Source of the DNA: an uncultured Acidimicrobiales bacterium
GTDB taxonomy: Bacteria > Actinomycetota > Acidimicrobiia > Acidimicrobiales > SHLQ01
DNA length: 64,000 nucleotides
Direction of reading: 5' to 3'
NCBI GenBank assembly: GCA_938038785.1
Contig: CALHTB010000039.1
Location: forward strand, 36,147 to 100,146
The translations under genes were made by a program, and so were the position numbers. This document shows, in pieces, positions 45,649-53,867 of the stretch; position 1 is the stretch's first letter; every line of letters starts with the position of its first letter. The notes beneath the pieces are model-generated. The model was not told where the DNA came from. It worked only from the letters and a program-made list of their open reading frames with translations, and did not search any database.

Positions 45649-46632
45649 ATGCCCAACTTTTCTCAGGTCGATGTGTTCACCGCTACCCCGCTTCTCGGGA
45701 ATGCTCTTGCCGTTGTGCACGATGGCTCAGGTCTCACCGATGCGCAGATGCAGCAGCTCGCAAATTGGACCAACCTGAGCGAGACGACGTTCTTGCTGCC
45801 GCCAACCGACCCCACTGCCGACTACCGAGTGCGGATCTTCACGCCGGGTAGTGAGCTGCCATTCGCGGGCCATCCGACCATCGGCACATGTCACGCATGG
45901 CTCGAAGCCGGTGGCACGCCAAAGGCCGACGGGGTCATCGTTCAAGAATGCGGAGTTGGCCTCGTGCCGCTTCGTCAATCTGGGGGCCGGCTTGCGTTTG
46001 CTGCACCTGCGCTAATTCGGGGCGGCCCGGTCTCTGAAGAAGACCTTGAACCGGTGTGCGCTGTGCTGCAGGTCGACCGATCCGAGATTGTCGATGCGCA
46101 ATGGGCCGACAACGGGCCGGGTTGGATTGCGGTAATGCTCAAGGACGCCGATGCGGTACTTGAGATCGTGCCCGACTTCAGCGCAGCCGAAAGCTACGAC
46201 ATCGGCGTCGCTGGCAAGTACCCCGTAGGCGTCGTTGGACTGTCGAACACTCCAACATCGCAATCAGAAAGCGCTATCCAGCGAGATGTCTCGAACGATT
46301 CAACATCGCATTCAGAAAGCGCCATCGGGGAGCGAAGCTCGCGTAGCGACCAAGTAGGCGAAGTGGGGATCTCGACCGGAAGTGTCGAGAAAGTCGAAGT
46401 TCGGGCGTTCTTTCGTGCGGGTGGGGTGGCTGCCGAGGATCCAGTTACTGGCTCACTCAACGCAGCACTGGCGCAATGGCTTCTTGGCAACGGCACGCTT
46501 ACCGCTCCGTACATTGCACGCCAAGGCACGGCGATGGGTCGGGCAGGCAAGGTCTTCATCGAGGAAGCCGATGGCGAAATCTGGGTCGGTGGCGATGCCG
46601 TCACCGTCGTCTCAGGCTCTGTCAATCTCTAA
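45649..46632 (+). CDS. PhzF-family isomerase/epimerase-like protein with an in-frame repeat insertion
   Basis: 327 residues; typical PhzF proteins are about 260-300. N-terminal signature FSQVDVFTATPLLGNALAVV with active-site Glu in NLSETTFL, FAGHPTIGTCHAWL, and C-terminal EDPVTGSLNAALAQWL. Between GVVGLS and VEVRAFF lie roughly 45 extra residues. They comprise a 16-residue repeat twice (SNTPTSQSESAI..., SNDSTSHSESAI...) and then the Family B element read as GERSSRSDQVG...STGSVEK. The frame is kept. The insertion is Ser-rich and probably a surface loop. Substrate unknown. Confidence 0.87.
   Translation: MPNFSQVDVFTATPLLGNALAVVHDGSGLTDAQMQQLANWTNLSETTFLLPPTDPTADYRVRIFTPGSELPFAGHPTIGTCHAWLEAGGTPKADGVIVQECGVGLVPLRQSGGRLAFAAPALIRGGPVSEEDLEPVCAVLQVDRSEIVDAQWADNGPGWIAVMLKDADAVLEIVPDFSAAESYDIGVAGKYPVGVVGLSNTPTSQSESAIQRDVSNDSTSHSESAIGERSSRSDQVGEVGISTGSVEKVEVRAFFRAGGVAAEDPVTGSLNAALAQWLLGNGTLTAPYIARQGTAMGRAGKVFIEEADGEIWVGGDAVTVVSGSVNL
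46243..46338 (+). repeat. 48-bp (16-codon) direct repeat inside phzF
   Basis: TCGAACACTCCAACATCGCA (46243) and TCGAACGATTCAACATCGCA (46291) begin two units exactly 48 bp apart. Similarity runs about 36 bp, through ATCAGAAAGCGCTATC versus TTCAGAAAGCGCCATC. The period is a multiple of three, so the coding frame is unaffected. Confidence 0.88.
46327..46389 (+). repeat. Family B composite element, coding inside phzF
   Basis: Head GGGGAGCGAAGCTCGCGTAG plus CGACCAAG (46327-46354), identical to the copy at 38186. A 16-bp spacer follows, then the hairpin CTCGAC-CGGAAGT-GTCGAG (46371-46389, extendable by one T/A pair). It is read in frame by phzF. Confidence 0.88.
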
Positions 46633-46635
46633 TTT

Positions 46636-46688
46636 CGAATCTGTGGAGTCTGGTGTTCGATATTCGGTCATCAGACTCCACAGATTCG
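46636..46688. repeat. Family A palindromic element between phzF and a GNAT gene
   Basis: 17-bp perfect arms CGAATCTGTGGAGTCTG around core GTGTTCGATATTCGGTCAT (46653-46671). It starts 4 bp after the phzF stop and ends 3 bp before the convergent GNAT stop, so it could act as a terminator for both. Confidence 0.95.
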
Positions 46689-46691
46689 TAG

Positions 46692-47243
46692 CTATGGGGC
46701 GGGGTTGCGGTAGACGAAGGCTTGACGGTCGCTCTTGGTTGGGATTTCGGGCCAGCCTTGTGAGCTGAGCAATGCAATGGCTGCGCTGTTCGCTGGGTCG
46801 ACGAGCGCGACGAGGCCTTGCAGCTCGAGCTCGGCGCACAGGGCCTCGGCAACGTGGAGTAGGGCAGCTCCCATGCCGATTCCCCGATGAGCTGCGGCAA
46901 GCCAAAATCCCACCTCGCCGATCGAATGAACCGGGTCGATCTGCAGGCCCACTTCACCAATAACCCCAGGATTCGTGAGCACCACGTCGATACCGATGCT
47001 CGCCTCGTTCTGCGTTTCGGTGGAGCGAATCCACTTCTCGGCCAATTCAAGGGACGGCTCAGGAGGAACCGGATTCCAACGGGCGATCTCAGGATCTGTC
47101 CATGCGTCCAACAGGCCGGGCGCTAATTCAACTCGCCAGGGCTCGACAGCGTAGGCACGAGCAACCCTCGTAGACAGCGATGCACAAACCTCGCTTAGCG
47201 GACGTGGCGCTGGCGTTGCCTCGGGTGCTCCCGCGTCGTTCAC
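46692..47243 (-). CDS. GNAT family N-acetyltransferase (RimJ/RimL-like)
   Basis: 183 residues. The GNAT core is visible: IGEVGFWLAAAHRGIGMGAA with the Q/RxxGxG/A acetyl-CoA-binding loop, then ALVDPANSAAIALLSSQGW. It probably acetylates a small molecule or protein N-terminus using acetyl-CoA. Part of the accessory island between nusB and pyrR. Confidence 0.82.
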   Translation of the reverse strand: MNDAGAPEATPAPRPLSEVCASLSTRVARAYAVEPWRVELAPGLLDAWTDPEIARWNPVPPEPSLELAEKWIRSTETQNEASIGIDVVLTNPGVIGEVGLQIDPVHSIGEVGFWLAAAHRGIGMGAALLHVAEALCAELELQGLVALVDPANSAAIALLSSQGWPEIPTKSDRQAFVYRNPAP

Positions 47244-47350
47244 CGGGGTGGTTCGATCTGGCGATGACTAGTGGTCTGGTACGTCACAGAACCCCATCGT
47301 AGGCTGCGCACCATGACCCATCCGCTGTCCAATGTCAGGTGGTCATCACG

Positions 47351-48223
47351 ATGACCGGCCGCAAGATCTTCCTCGCCGGGGGCACTGGGGTGCTCGGACG
47401 GCGCGTAACTCCATTACTCGTGTCTGCTGGACATGACGTGATGGTGAATACACGAAACGAAGCTGCTGCGGCCAACGTCAGAGCGGCGGGCGCTACTCCG
47501 GTCACGGTTGACCTCTTCGACCGGCCAGCTGTCAGCGCCGCAGTCGACGGCTGCGACACGGTTGTCAACATCGCAACAGCTATACCGACCGGAGGGTCGG
47601 CGGCACTCAAGCGAAACTGGGCCACGAACGACAGGATCCGCACACACGCGTCCTCCCATCTCGCCTCGGCACTGCCCACTGGCGGAACGTATGTGGGCGA
47701 GTCCATCACCATCCCGTACGTAGACTCGGGCGACCAGTGGATTGATGAATCGGTCGCGCGCACGTTTAGCTCCGCAACCGAGTCGGTCAATCACGCTGAG
47801 GCTGCCGCTCGTTCGGTGGACGGGGTTTCGCTGCGGTTCGCGATGTTTGCCGCCGAAGACAGCGCCCACACGAAGGACCTTCTCGCTGCTGCTCGCCGAG
47901 GTGTCTTCGCGCTCCCAGGAAACAGCGACGCCTACGCGCCGTTTATCCACATCGACGATGCTGCCTCGGCCGTCGTTGCCGCGCTCGATGCGCCCGCGGG
48001 CATCTACAACATCGCCGAAGCGAACCCGGTGCAACGATCAGCGCATATGGAAGCCCTCGCCAAGGCGCTGGGTCGTAAGCGGCTGCGCTTGCTTCCTTCG
48101 CTCGTTGTGAAGCTCGGCGGGCCTCCGGTCGAAGCGCTCAGCCGATCACAACGCATTTCATCGGGTCTGTTTCGCGAGGTGAGCAACTGGGTTCCCGCGC
48201 ACTCCATTGTCGAGGAGTACTAG
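47351..48223 (+). CDS. NAD(P)-dependent epimerase/dehydratase family protein (extended SDR)
   Basis: 290 residues from ATG 47351; GTG 47339 four codons upstream is an alternative. N-terminal nucleotide site KIFLAGGTGVLGRRVTPLLV. The atypical-SDR pattern continues with VRFAMFAAEDS-like and YAPFIHIDDAASAVVAAL segments; the usual YxxxK is not obvious. Substrate unknown. It ends 6 bp before the convergent nusB stop. Confidence 0.85.
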   Translation: MTGRKIFLAGGTGVLGRRVTPLLVSAGHDVMVNTRNEAAAANVRAAGATPVTVDLFDRPAVSAAVDGCDTVVNIATAIPTGGSAALKRNWATNDRIRTHASSHLASALPTGGTYVGESITIPYVDSGDQWIDESVARTFSSATESVNHAEAAARSVDGVSLRFAMFAAEDSAHTKDLLAAARRGVFALPGNSDAYAPFIHIDDAASAVVAALDAPAGIYNIAEANPVQRSAHMEALAKALGRKRLRLLPSLVVKLGGPPVEALSRSQRISSGLFREVSNWVPAHSIVEEY

Positions 48224-48229
48224 CGCCGT

Positions 48230-48640
48230 TCAGCCGGGACGTTGCGTGGACGCAAGCTTGACGAGGATGCCGTTAATGAACGGGGCCGACTTCTCGGTGG
48301 AGTAATCATTCGCCAACGCCACTGCCTCGGACACGATTGCGGTTGTTGGCACCTCGGGCGAATGGACGAGCTCCCAAACACCCATACGCAAGATCGACCG
48401 GTCGATCCCGCCCATTCGCGACACGGTCCAATCTTCGGCCACATCGTCGATCAGCTCGTCGAGTTCGGCTTGTGCTGAGGAAACACCAACAGCAATGTCG
48501 TAGCCGTACTCGTCGTCGTCCGCGTGATTTCGATCGAGAACGTCAGCCATTGCGTCGCTGGTCATGTCTGCCTCGTAGAGGTAGCCAAGTGCGGTCTCGC
48601 GATCCTCTCGCCGAGACAGGTGAAGCGGGTTCGAGCTCAC
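48230..48640 (-). CDS. nusB: Transcription antitermination factor NusB
   Basis: 136 residues. All-helical NusB fold: [37 protein letters not shown] and [20 protein letters not shown] are the family signatures. Works in rRNA transcription antitermination with NusE. Starts at GTG 48640, overlapping the efp stop (GTGA). In related genomes pyrR usually follows nusB; here three accessory genes intervene. Confidence 0.95.
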   Translation of the reverse strand: MSSNPLHLSRREDRETALGYLYEADMTSDAMADVLDRNHADDDEYGYDIAVGVSSAQAELDELIDDVAEDWTVSRMGGIDRSILRMGVWELVHSPEVPTTAIVSEAVALANDYSTEKSAPFINGILVKLASTQRPG

Positions 48641-49200
48641 GCGCGCGAGAGATAGTCGCCGGTGCGAGTATCGACCTTCACGACATCGCCGATGTTGACG
48701 AACAACGGGACCTGGATGCTCTTGCCCGTTTCGAGCATCGCTGGCTTCGTGCCGCCAGAGGAACGATCGCCCTGCAAACCGGGCTCGGTCTCAGCAATGG
48801 TGAGCTCGACAGACGCAGGAAGGTCGGTACCGACGATCTCATCGCCGTACATCAATACGTTGGCGGTTCGACCTTCGATCAGATAGTGCGCGGAATCGCC
48901 GAGTGTTTCGGGAGTGACGTTGCGCTGGTCGTAGCTCTCGGTGTCCATGAAGACATAGTCGGCGCCGTCTTTGTACAGGTACTGCATGTCGCGCTTGTCG
49001 ATCATGGCTCGCTGCACCTTCTCGCCAGCACGGAAGGTCTTGTCGACGGTTGACCCGGTGCGAACGTTCTTAAGCGTCGTCCGGACGAAGGCGCCGCCCT
49101 TGCCGGGCTTGACGTGTTGGAAGGCCAAAACCTGGACGAGGTCGCCATCGAGGTCGAGGTGCATTCCGTTCTTCAGATCGTTCGTGGTGATGGTGGGCAT
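48637..49200 (-). CDS. efp: Translation elongation factor P
   Basis: 187 residues from ATG 49200 ([20 protein letters not shown]). Relieves ribosome stalling at polyproline. The tip lysine is K34 in [13 protein letters not shown], the E. coli-like PGKG context. The three-domain length is complete. The track ORF start at 49497 runs into pepQ. The upstream DUF4388 protein is rich in AP repeats rather than polyproline. Confidence 0.97.
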   Translation of the reverse strand: MPTITTNDLKNGMHLDLDGDLVQVLAFQHVKPGKGGAFVRTTLKNVRTGSTVDKTFRAGEKVQRAMIDKRDMQYLYKDGADYVFMDTESYDQRNVTPETLGDSAHYLIEGRTANVLMYGDEIVGTDLPASVELTIAETEPGLQGDRSSGGTKPAMLETGKSIQVPLFVNIGDVVKVDTRTGDYLSRA

Positions 49201-49232
49201 CGGGGGCTCCTTGCGCCGAAATCTGCTGGCAG

Positions 49233-50321
49233 CTACAGCGTGATGAGTGGCTGCTTGGGGCTGCGGGTGAGGGGCTCTGCCCCAACGGTGGTGACCGCAA
49301 CGGTGTCTTCCCAGCGAACTCCCCCAACGTCGGGGATGTACACGCCAGGCTCGACAGTGACGATGTGGCCAGGGGCGAGCGTAGCAGTGGACGAGCTGCT
49401 CACCGACGGCGCCTCGTGGATATCGAGGCCCACACCGTGTCCGGTTCCATGGGTGAAATACTCGCCGTAACCGGCGTCGGTGATCGACGTGCGACATGTC
49501 GAGTCGATTTCAGAGGTTCCAACGCCGGGGCGAACGGCGTCTACTCCGGCTTGCTGGGCGACCAACACCACGTCGAGCATCTCTTGTTGTTGCGACGTTG
49601 GTGGGCCGAAAACGAACGATCGGGTCATGTCGGACCGGTAGCCATTCACCGTGGCTCCGCTGTCGATGATGAGTAGGTCTCCAGCTTGGATTACTCGATC
49701 GGTCGGCTCGTGGTGGGGCTTGGCCGAGTTCGGTCCTGATGCCACGATGATCTCGAAACTCGGAACCGCCCCAGCGATATCGAACATGTGCTGGGCGAGA
49801 CGGCGGGCAACATCAACTTCGGTAAGACCAGGGCGCAGCTCGTCGATGAGCAACGTAAGGGCGTTGTCACCCACTTCTGCTGCCGCCCGAAGCTGAGCGA
49901 TCTCGTGCTCTGTCTTGAACTCGCGAAGGGCTTCGATGGCGCCTGTCGTTGCCACGACGCGCTCGCGGCCAAACTCGGATTGAAACGACTCGGCATCGGT
50001 CCACGAGATATGGCCAGCTTCCAACCCGATCGACCCGGCGCTCTCAAGAAGCCGCTCGAGCTCTTTGAGACCATTGCCGGAGGCGATGACGACGTCGACG
50101 TTGGGGGCGTGTGCTTCGATTTCGTCTGCGGCCCACTTGGTGTATCGGCGGTCGGTGATGAGCTGCACCGAGTCAGGGCGGATGAGCACGGTGCCGTTAC
50201 TTCCGGTAAAGCCGGTGATGTAGCGGATGTTCGTGGGCGCCGAAACGATCAGCGCGTCGAGGCCATGGTCGTCGAGAAGTTCTCGCAGTTGTGCTGTCCG
50301 AGCGCCCCCAGCGCTACTCAC
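49233..50321 (-). CDS. pepQ: Xaa-Pro aminopeptidase/dipeptidase (M24 family)
   Basis: 362 residues. N-terminal creatinase-like domain (~1-125) and C-terminal pita-bread metallopeptidase with metal ligands in [36 protein letters not shown] and the final [13 protein letters not shown]. Cleaves X-Pro bonds. Overlaps aroB by 4 bp and lies 32 bp before efp, the normal order. pepQ and pepP cannot be separated by eye. Confidence 0.92.
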   Translation of the reverse strand: MSSAGGARTAQLRELLDDHGLDALIVSAPTNIRYITGFTGSNGTVLIRPDSVQLITDRRYTKWAADEIEAHAPNVDVVIASGNGLKELERLLESAGSIGLEAGHISWTDAESFQSEFGRERVVATTGAIEALREFKTEHEIAQLRAAAEVGDNALTLLIDELRPGLTEVDVARRLAQHMFDIAGAVPSFEIIVASGPNSAKPHHEPTDRVIQAGDLLIIDSGATVNGYRSDMTRSFVFGPPTSQQQEMLDVVLVAQQAGVDAVRPGVGTSEIDSTCRTSITDAGYGEYFTHGTGHGVGLDIHEAPSVSSSSTATLAPGHIVTVEPGVYIPDVGGVRWEDTVAVTTVGAEPLTRSPKQPLITL

Positions 50322-51367
50322 GAGACGAAACGTTCATAGCTTGCGGCTAACAGGTCGATATCCACCCCGGTGACAACCTCACAACCCTGAGCGCTATCGA
50401 GAATGAACGTGATGCCGTCGAGCGCCTTCTTGTCACGTGCAAGCAACGGCGCAATGTCGTCGAACCTAGGAGCACCGGGTGGGAGCATCGGCAAGTCATA
50501 GCCAGCGAGCACTGCACGGTGCTGTTCGACTCTTGCCGCATCGATCCGACCCATATCGAGTGCCACTTCAGCAGCGTAGGCAATACCGATCGCAACCGCC
50601 TCGCCGTGCAGCAGCTCGTGGTTGCCAAGCGTCTCCAGCGCGTGACCAAGGGTGTGCCCGTAGTTGAGCAGCGCCCGCGAGCCACCTTCTCTCTCGTCAC
50701 CCATCACTGCGTTGGCCTTTAGCTGAACCGACGCAACCACCCGTTCGATGAGTTCGTCGGCGGCAAGGCGGCCGTCAATAAGATCGGCGGTCGAGAGCTC
50801 GTTCATCTGGCCGTCGTCGAGAAAGTGATACTTCGCGAGTTCGCCGAGGCCGGCGCGGTAGTGACGTGCTGGCAGTGTTTCGAGCGTGTCGACATCGCAC
50901 AGCACAGCACGGGGTTGCCAGTAGGTGCCGACGAGGTTTTTTCCCTCAGCGAGGTTCACCCCGGTCTTGCCGCCGATTGCGGCATCGATTTGGCCGAGGA
51001 GCGATGTGGCGACGTGGATAACCGGAATTCCCCGGTGGTAGACCGAGGCTGCGAACCCGGCGACGTCGGTGACGATGCCGCCACCCACGCCCACTACGAC
51101 GTCGTTGCGGTTCAGTCCCCATTGGGTCCACTCGCGGGTGAGGCGCTCGATGGTGTCGATGGTCTTGTGCTCTTCGCCCTGCCCGATGTGAAAGACGCGC
51201 TGGTCCACACCGCTGTCGACCTCGATGCCAATCGACTCCTGAGTCACGATGGCAACTTTGCGGGCGTTTGCCGGAATATGTTCGGCCAACCGATACCGCG
51301 TACCCGACCCAATCTCGACGGGATAGGAACGATCGCCCAGGTCGACGGTAACGGTTTGTTGGTTCAC
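50318..51367 (-). CDS. aroB: 3-dehydroquinate synthase
   Basis: 349 residues. Second step of the shikimate pathway, NAD- and zinc-dependent. NAD site DVVVGVGGGIVTDVAGFAAS, substrate loop TSLLGQIDAAIGGKTGVNL, metal His in NYGHTLGHALE. Complete length. aroK and aroC, which usually flank aroB in Actinobacteria, are not in this block. Confidence 0.97.
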   Translation of the reverse strand: MNQQTVTVDLGDRSYPVEIGSGTRYRLAEHIPANARKVAIVTQESIGIEVDSGVDQRVFHIGQGEEHKTIDTIERLTREWTQWGLNRNDVVVGVGGGIVTDVAGFAASVYHRGIPVIHVATSLLGQIDAAIGGKTGVNLAEGKNLVGTYWQPRAVLCDVDTLETLPARHYRAGLGELAKYHFLDDGQMNELSTADLIDGRLAADELIERVVASVQLKANAVMGDEREGGSRALLNYGHTLGHALETLGNHELLHGEAVAIGIAYAAEVALDMGRIDAARVEQHRAVLAGYDLPMLPPGAPRFDDIAPLLARDKKALDGITFILDSAQGCEVVTGVDIDLLAASYERFVS

Positions 51368-51387
51368 ACCTTCAGCTTAGGAACGCC

Positions 51388-52230
51388 TTAGGCAAGAATG
51401 CTCGCACCGTCGAGCAGCTGGTTTGAAAAGAGGATCAGGGCGAGAGCGCTGGCTGCCAAGGCCGGGCCAAACGGCATCTGTGTTTTCAGCAGCGGAAGAA
51501 GGCTGCCGTCTTCCTGGATCGCGGGGAAATCGGGGTCGGGCATGAAGTCGGCACCGAAAATCCGTCGGCCGATTCCAACGAAGAGGCCGGTGAACACCCC
51601 GAGGATCATTCCAAAGAGAAACGCCCAGACTGCAAGACGGGCAGCGTCGATACCAGTCTCGGCAACCCATCCAAGAAAAAGCCCAAGCAGAAGTCCGAGT
51701 TTCACATCGCCAAATGCGAGGCCTGCTGGCATGACCAGGTTAGGAACGAGCAAGACAAAGCTATAGGCCAACATCACAATGAGACCTCGAACGAAGTGAT
51801 CGACCGAACCGGTGGCGAATGAGAAGATCCCGAGCATGCCAATGCCGATATACAGCGATGGAAAGACCAGCTTGTCGGGCAAACGGAATCGGGCAAAGTC
51901 GACAGCCGAAAGAGCGATGACGCTCGCCGAAAGGAATAGCAGCGGCACTAATTGCCACTTGGCGCCCACTACTGCGCCGACAAGAGCGAAGACCAGGCCA
52001 GTCGCTACCGCGATTGGAAGTCGGCCGGCGGAGACAGCCTCGCCGCAGTTCGAGCAGGCGCTTCCGGCCGAGCGAATCGGCGACAAGCCAGCGGTGCCCT
52101 TTGGCGTATTGCACGCTGCACAGGCTGTGGGAGTGTGTCCGCCGCCCCCATTGTCAGGTACCACCTCGGCAATAAGCGCCAGGATCGCTCCACAAATGAG
52201 CCCGCCGATGGCAAGCAGCGCAATGAGCAT
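51388..52230 (-). CDS. Prepilin peptidase (A24 family)
   Basis: 280 residues, polytopic membrane aspartic protease that cleaves prepilin leader peptides. Catalytic Asp pair in SAVDFARFRLPD and GLAFGDVKLG (the GxGD-type motif). A cytoplasmic zinc-type Cys set CAACNTPKG ... CSNCGEA lies in the first loop; an N-methyltransferase function may or may not be retained. Its ATG overlaps the DUF4388 gene stop (TAATG). A homologue occupies the same region in mycobacteria. No pilin or pilus ATPase is in the window. Confidence 0.88.
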   Translation of the reverse strand: MLIALLAIGGLICGAILALIAEVVPDNGGGGHTPTACAACNTPKGTAGLSPIRSAGSACSNCGEAVSAGRLPIAVATGLVFALVGAVVGAKWQLVPLLFLSASVIALSAVDFARFRLPDKLVFPSLYIGIGMLGIFSFATGSVDHFVRGLIVMLAYSFVLLVPNLVMPAGLAFGDVKLGLLLGLFLGWVAETGIDAARLAVWAFLFGMILGVFTGLFVGIGRRIFGADFMPDPDFPAIQEDGSLLPLLKTQMPFGPALAASALALILFSNQLLDGASILA

Positions 52231-53783
52231 TAGTCGCGACGCAAGAACTTCAGCACGCTTCCGCGGTCCTCGTCGTCGACCTCTTCGTCCGCTAGCAGCG
52301 TGTCGAGAGCTCCGAATGGGTTCTCGTCAGCTGTTGGTGCCGCTGGTGCATCAGGTGTGAACGTGTCGTCGAGCGCCCAGTTGCCAGACCCTACTTGCTG
52401 GTCGTCCATTTGGCTGAGCGTTGCGAGGTCACTGAGGACCTCACCAGCGACGGCGGTTGATTCGAGCGCTGCCTCGGGCGGTACCGCGTTAAAGACCTCT
52501 GCACCCACGTGCTCGGTTGGAGCCAGCGGCATTGGGGCAAGCTCAGCTGCAGGGTTGACAGCAGCGACGCCGGGTTGCGCAGCGTCATAGGACGGTGAGT
52601 GATCGCTAGCCCAGCCGTCGTCTTCGCTTACCGGAGCAGGTGCGGGTGCGGGTGCGGGTTCGGGAGTTGGAGCCGGTGCGAGTGCAGGTGCTGGTGCTGG
52701 TGCTGGTGCGGGCGCAGCTGGAGCAGGAGCAGGAGCAGGAGCAGGTGCTACCTCGGCCACTGGCGCAACAGGTTCTGGTGCAAACTCAGCGGCTGGGGCT
52801 TCGAACGCGGGCTCAAAGTTGGCAACCGGAGCCGGCGCGGGAGCGAGGTTTGACTCAGGCATTGCTGGGGCTTCAAGGGGTGCATCAAAGGCCGACGGCG
52901 CTGCAACCGGTGCGGGCGCCTCAAATGCTGCCGGGGCTTCGGCGACTGGCTCGGCGACGGCGGAGGGGGCTTGCACGGGAATCGATGCGTCCGGAATGGG
53001 AGGTGCCTGGGGGGCTGCGGTTTCTGCAATCGGCGCTGCGGGGGCTGGAGCAGCTGCTACCGGAGTTGGGGCGGGCGCAACAGCCTCAGGAAATTCTGGA
53101 ACCTGCGGAGCGTCCAGCGGTTCGACCTCGAGCTCAACAGTAGGAACGGCGGCCTCGACCTCCACGGTCTCGATCTCTGTTTCAGGTGAAGCCACATCGG
53201 CTTCGTCGATTGCAGGAACCTCAAGCGACATCGGATCGATCTCTTCAACGCTTAGGAGTCCGGCGTTGGTCATGTCGAGTACCAGCAGCGATGCGCTGAG
53301 CAGACCCTGTTGAGTTTGCGCCGCAAGCTGCAACGAGGTCTTGCCCTCTCCGATGATCTCGAGGGTCTTCCACCACTCGGGTTGGATCGTGACCGAGCCG
53401 TCGAGTTCGGTGTTTCGCACGAGCAGGTGGTTGGGGGTTGGGATCTGTTCCTCGACCTCGTGCCACTTCTCTGCGATTTCCGCGGTGCGCGAGAGAACCG
53501 AGGTCACGTCCTCACAGTTGTCGGTGTCAATTGGCTCTTGGTCCTCGTCGAAGAAAAAGGTTCCGTCGAGCTCTGAAACGATGTAGTAGGTCGCTTCAGC
53601 GGCATCGTCACCGGACTCACGAATGAAGGAGTACTCGCACTGCGCAACGGTACCTTCAGACATCACGTACGTAGCCGTGCCCATCTCAGTTGTAATGTCG
53701 AGCTGGCCGGTGGCCTCTCGTTGCGCCAAGAATTCGAGGACCTCGGTAATACCGAGCGTCGTAAGGGTGCCTTGTAGGGACAT
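52230..53783 (-). CDS. DUF4388 (PATAN-type) protein with Ala/Pro-rich repeats
   Basis: 517 residues from ATG 53783 (MSLQGTLTTLGITEVLEFLA). The N-terminal ~110 residues match DUF4388: LAQREATGQLDITTEMGTAT and the acidic-strand pattern typical of the family in gliding/pilus regulators. A second domain follows to ~195. Residues ~200-430 are low-complexity Ala/Pro (PAPAPAP), from hexamer tandem repeats. The C-terminal ~80 residues are acidic. Role unknown; coupling to prepilin peptidase hints at type IV pili or surface regulation. Confidence 0.78.
   Translation of the reverse strand: MSLQGTLTTLGITEVLEFLAQREATGQLDITTEMGTATYVMSEGTVAQCEYSFIRESGDDAAEATYYIVSELDGTFFFDEDQEPIDTDNCEDVTSVLSRTAEIAEKWHEVEEQIPTPNHLLVRNTELDGSVTIQPEWWKTLEIIGEGKTSLQLAAQTQQGLLSASLLVLDMTNAGLLSVEEIDPMSLEVPAIDEADVASPETEIETVEVEAAVPTVELEVEPLDAPQVPEFPEAVAPAPTPVAAAPAPAAPIAETAAPQAPPIPDASIPVQAPSAVAEPVAEAPAAFEAPAPVAAPSAFDAPLEAPAMPESNLAPAPAPVANFEPAFEAPAAEFAPEPVAPVAEVAPAPAPAPAPAAPAPAPAPAPALAPAPTPEPAPAPAPAPVSEDDGWASDHSPSYDAAQPGVAAVNPAAELAPMPLAPTEHVGAEVFNAVPPEAALESTAVAGEVLSDLATLSQMDDQQVGSGNWALDDTFTPDAPAAPTADENPFGALDTLLADEEVDDEDRGSVLKFLRRD
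52634..52748 (-). repeat. Hexamer tandem repeats coding (Ala-Pro)n
   Basis: Plus-strand runs GGTGCGGGTGCGGGTGCGGG, GGTGCTGGTGCTGGTGCTGG and GCAGGAGCAGGAGCAGGAGC lie within 115 bp. On the coding strand they give PAPAPAP tracts. A 6-bp unit changes protein length without a frameshift. Confidence 0.9.
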
Positions 53784-53867
53784 GAGGACTCCGTCAGGTG
53801 CGTGTTCATCCCCGATCGGCACTTCGAACCGAAAGTTAAAGACGAATCTCCCAGTTTTGGGCAGCCG

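Noticed and set aside
46612-46905. Short ORFs reading through Family A copies (SVESGVRYSVIRLHRF-type peptides)
   Set aside because: Unlike the 26798 copy, these frames are not part of a recognisable protein and lie across gene ends.
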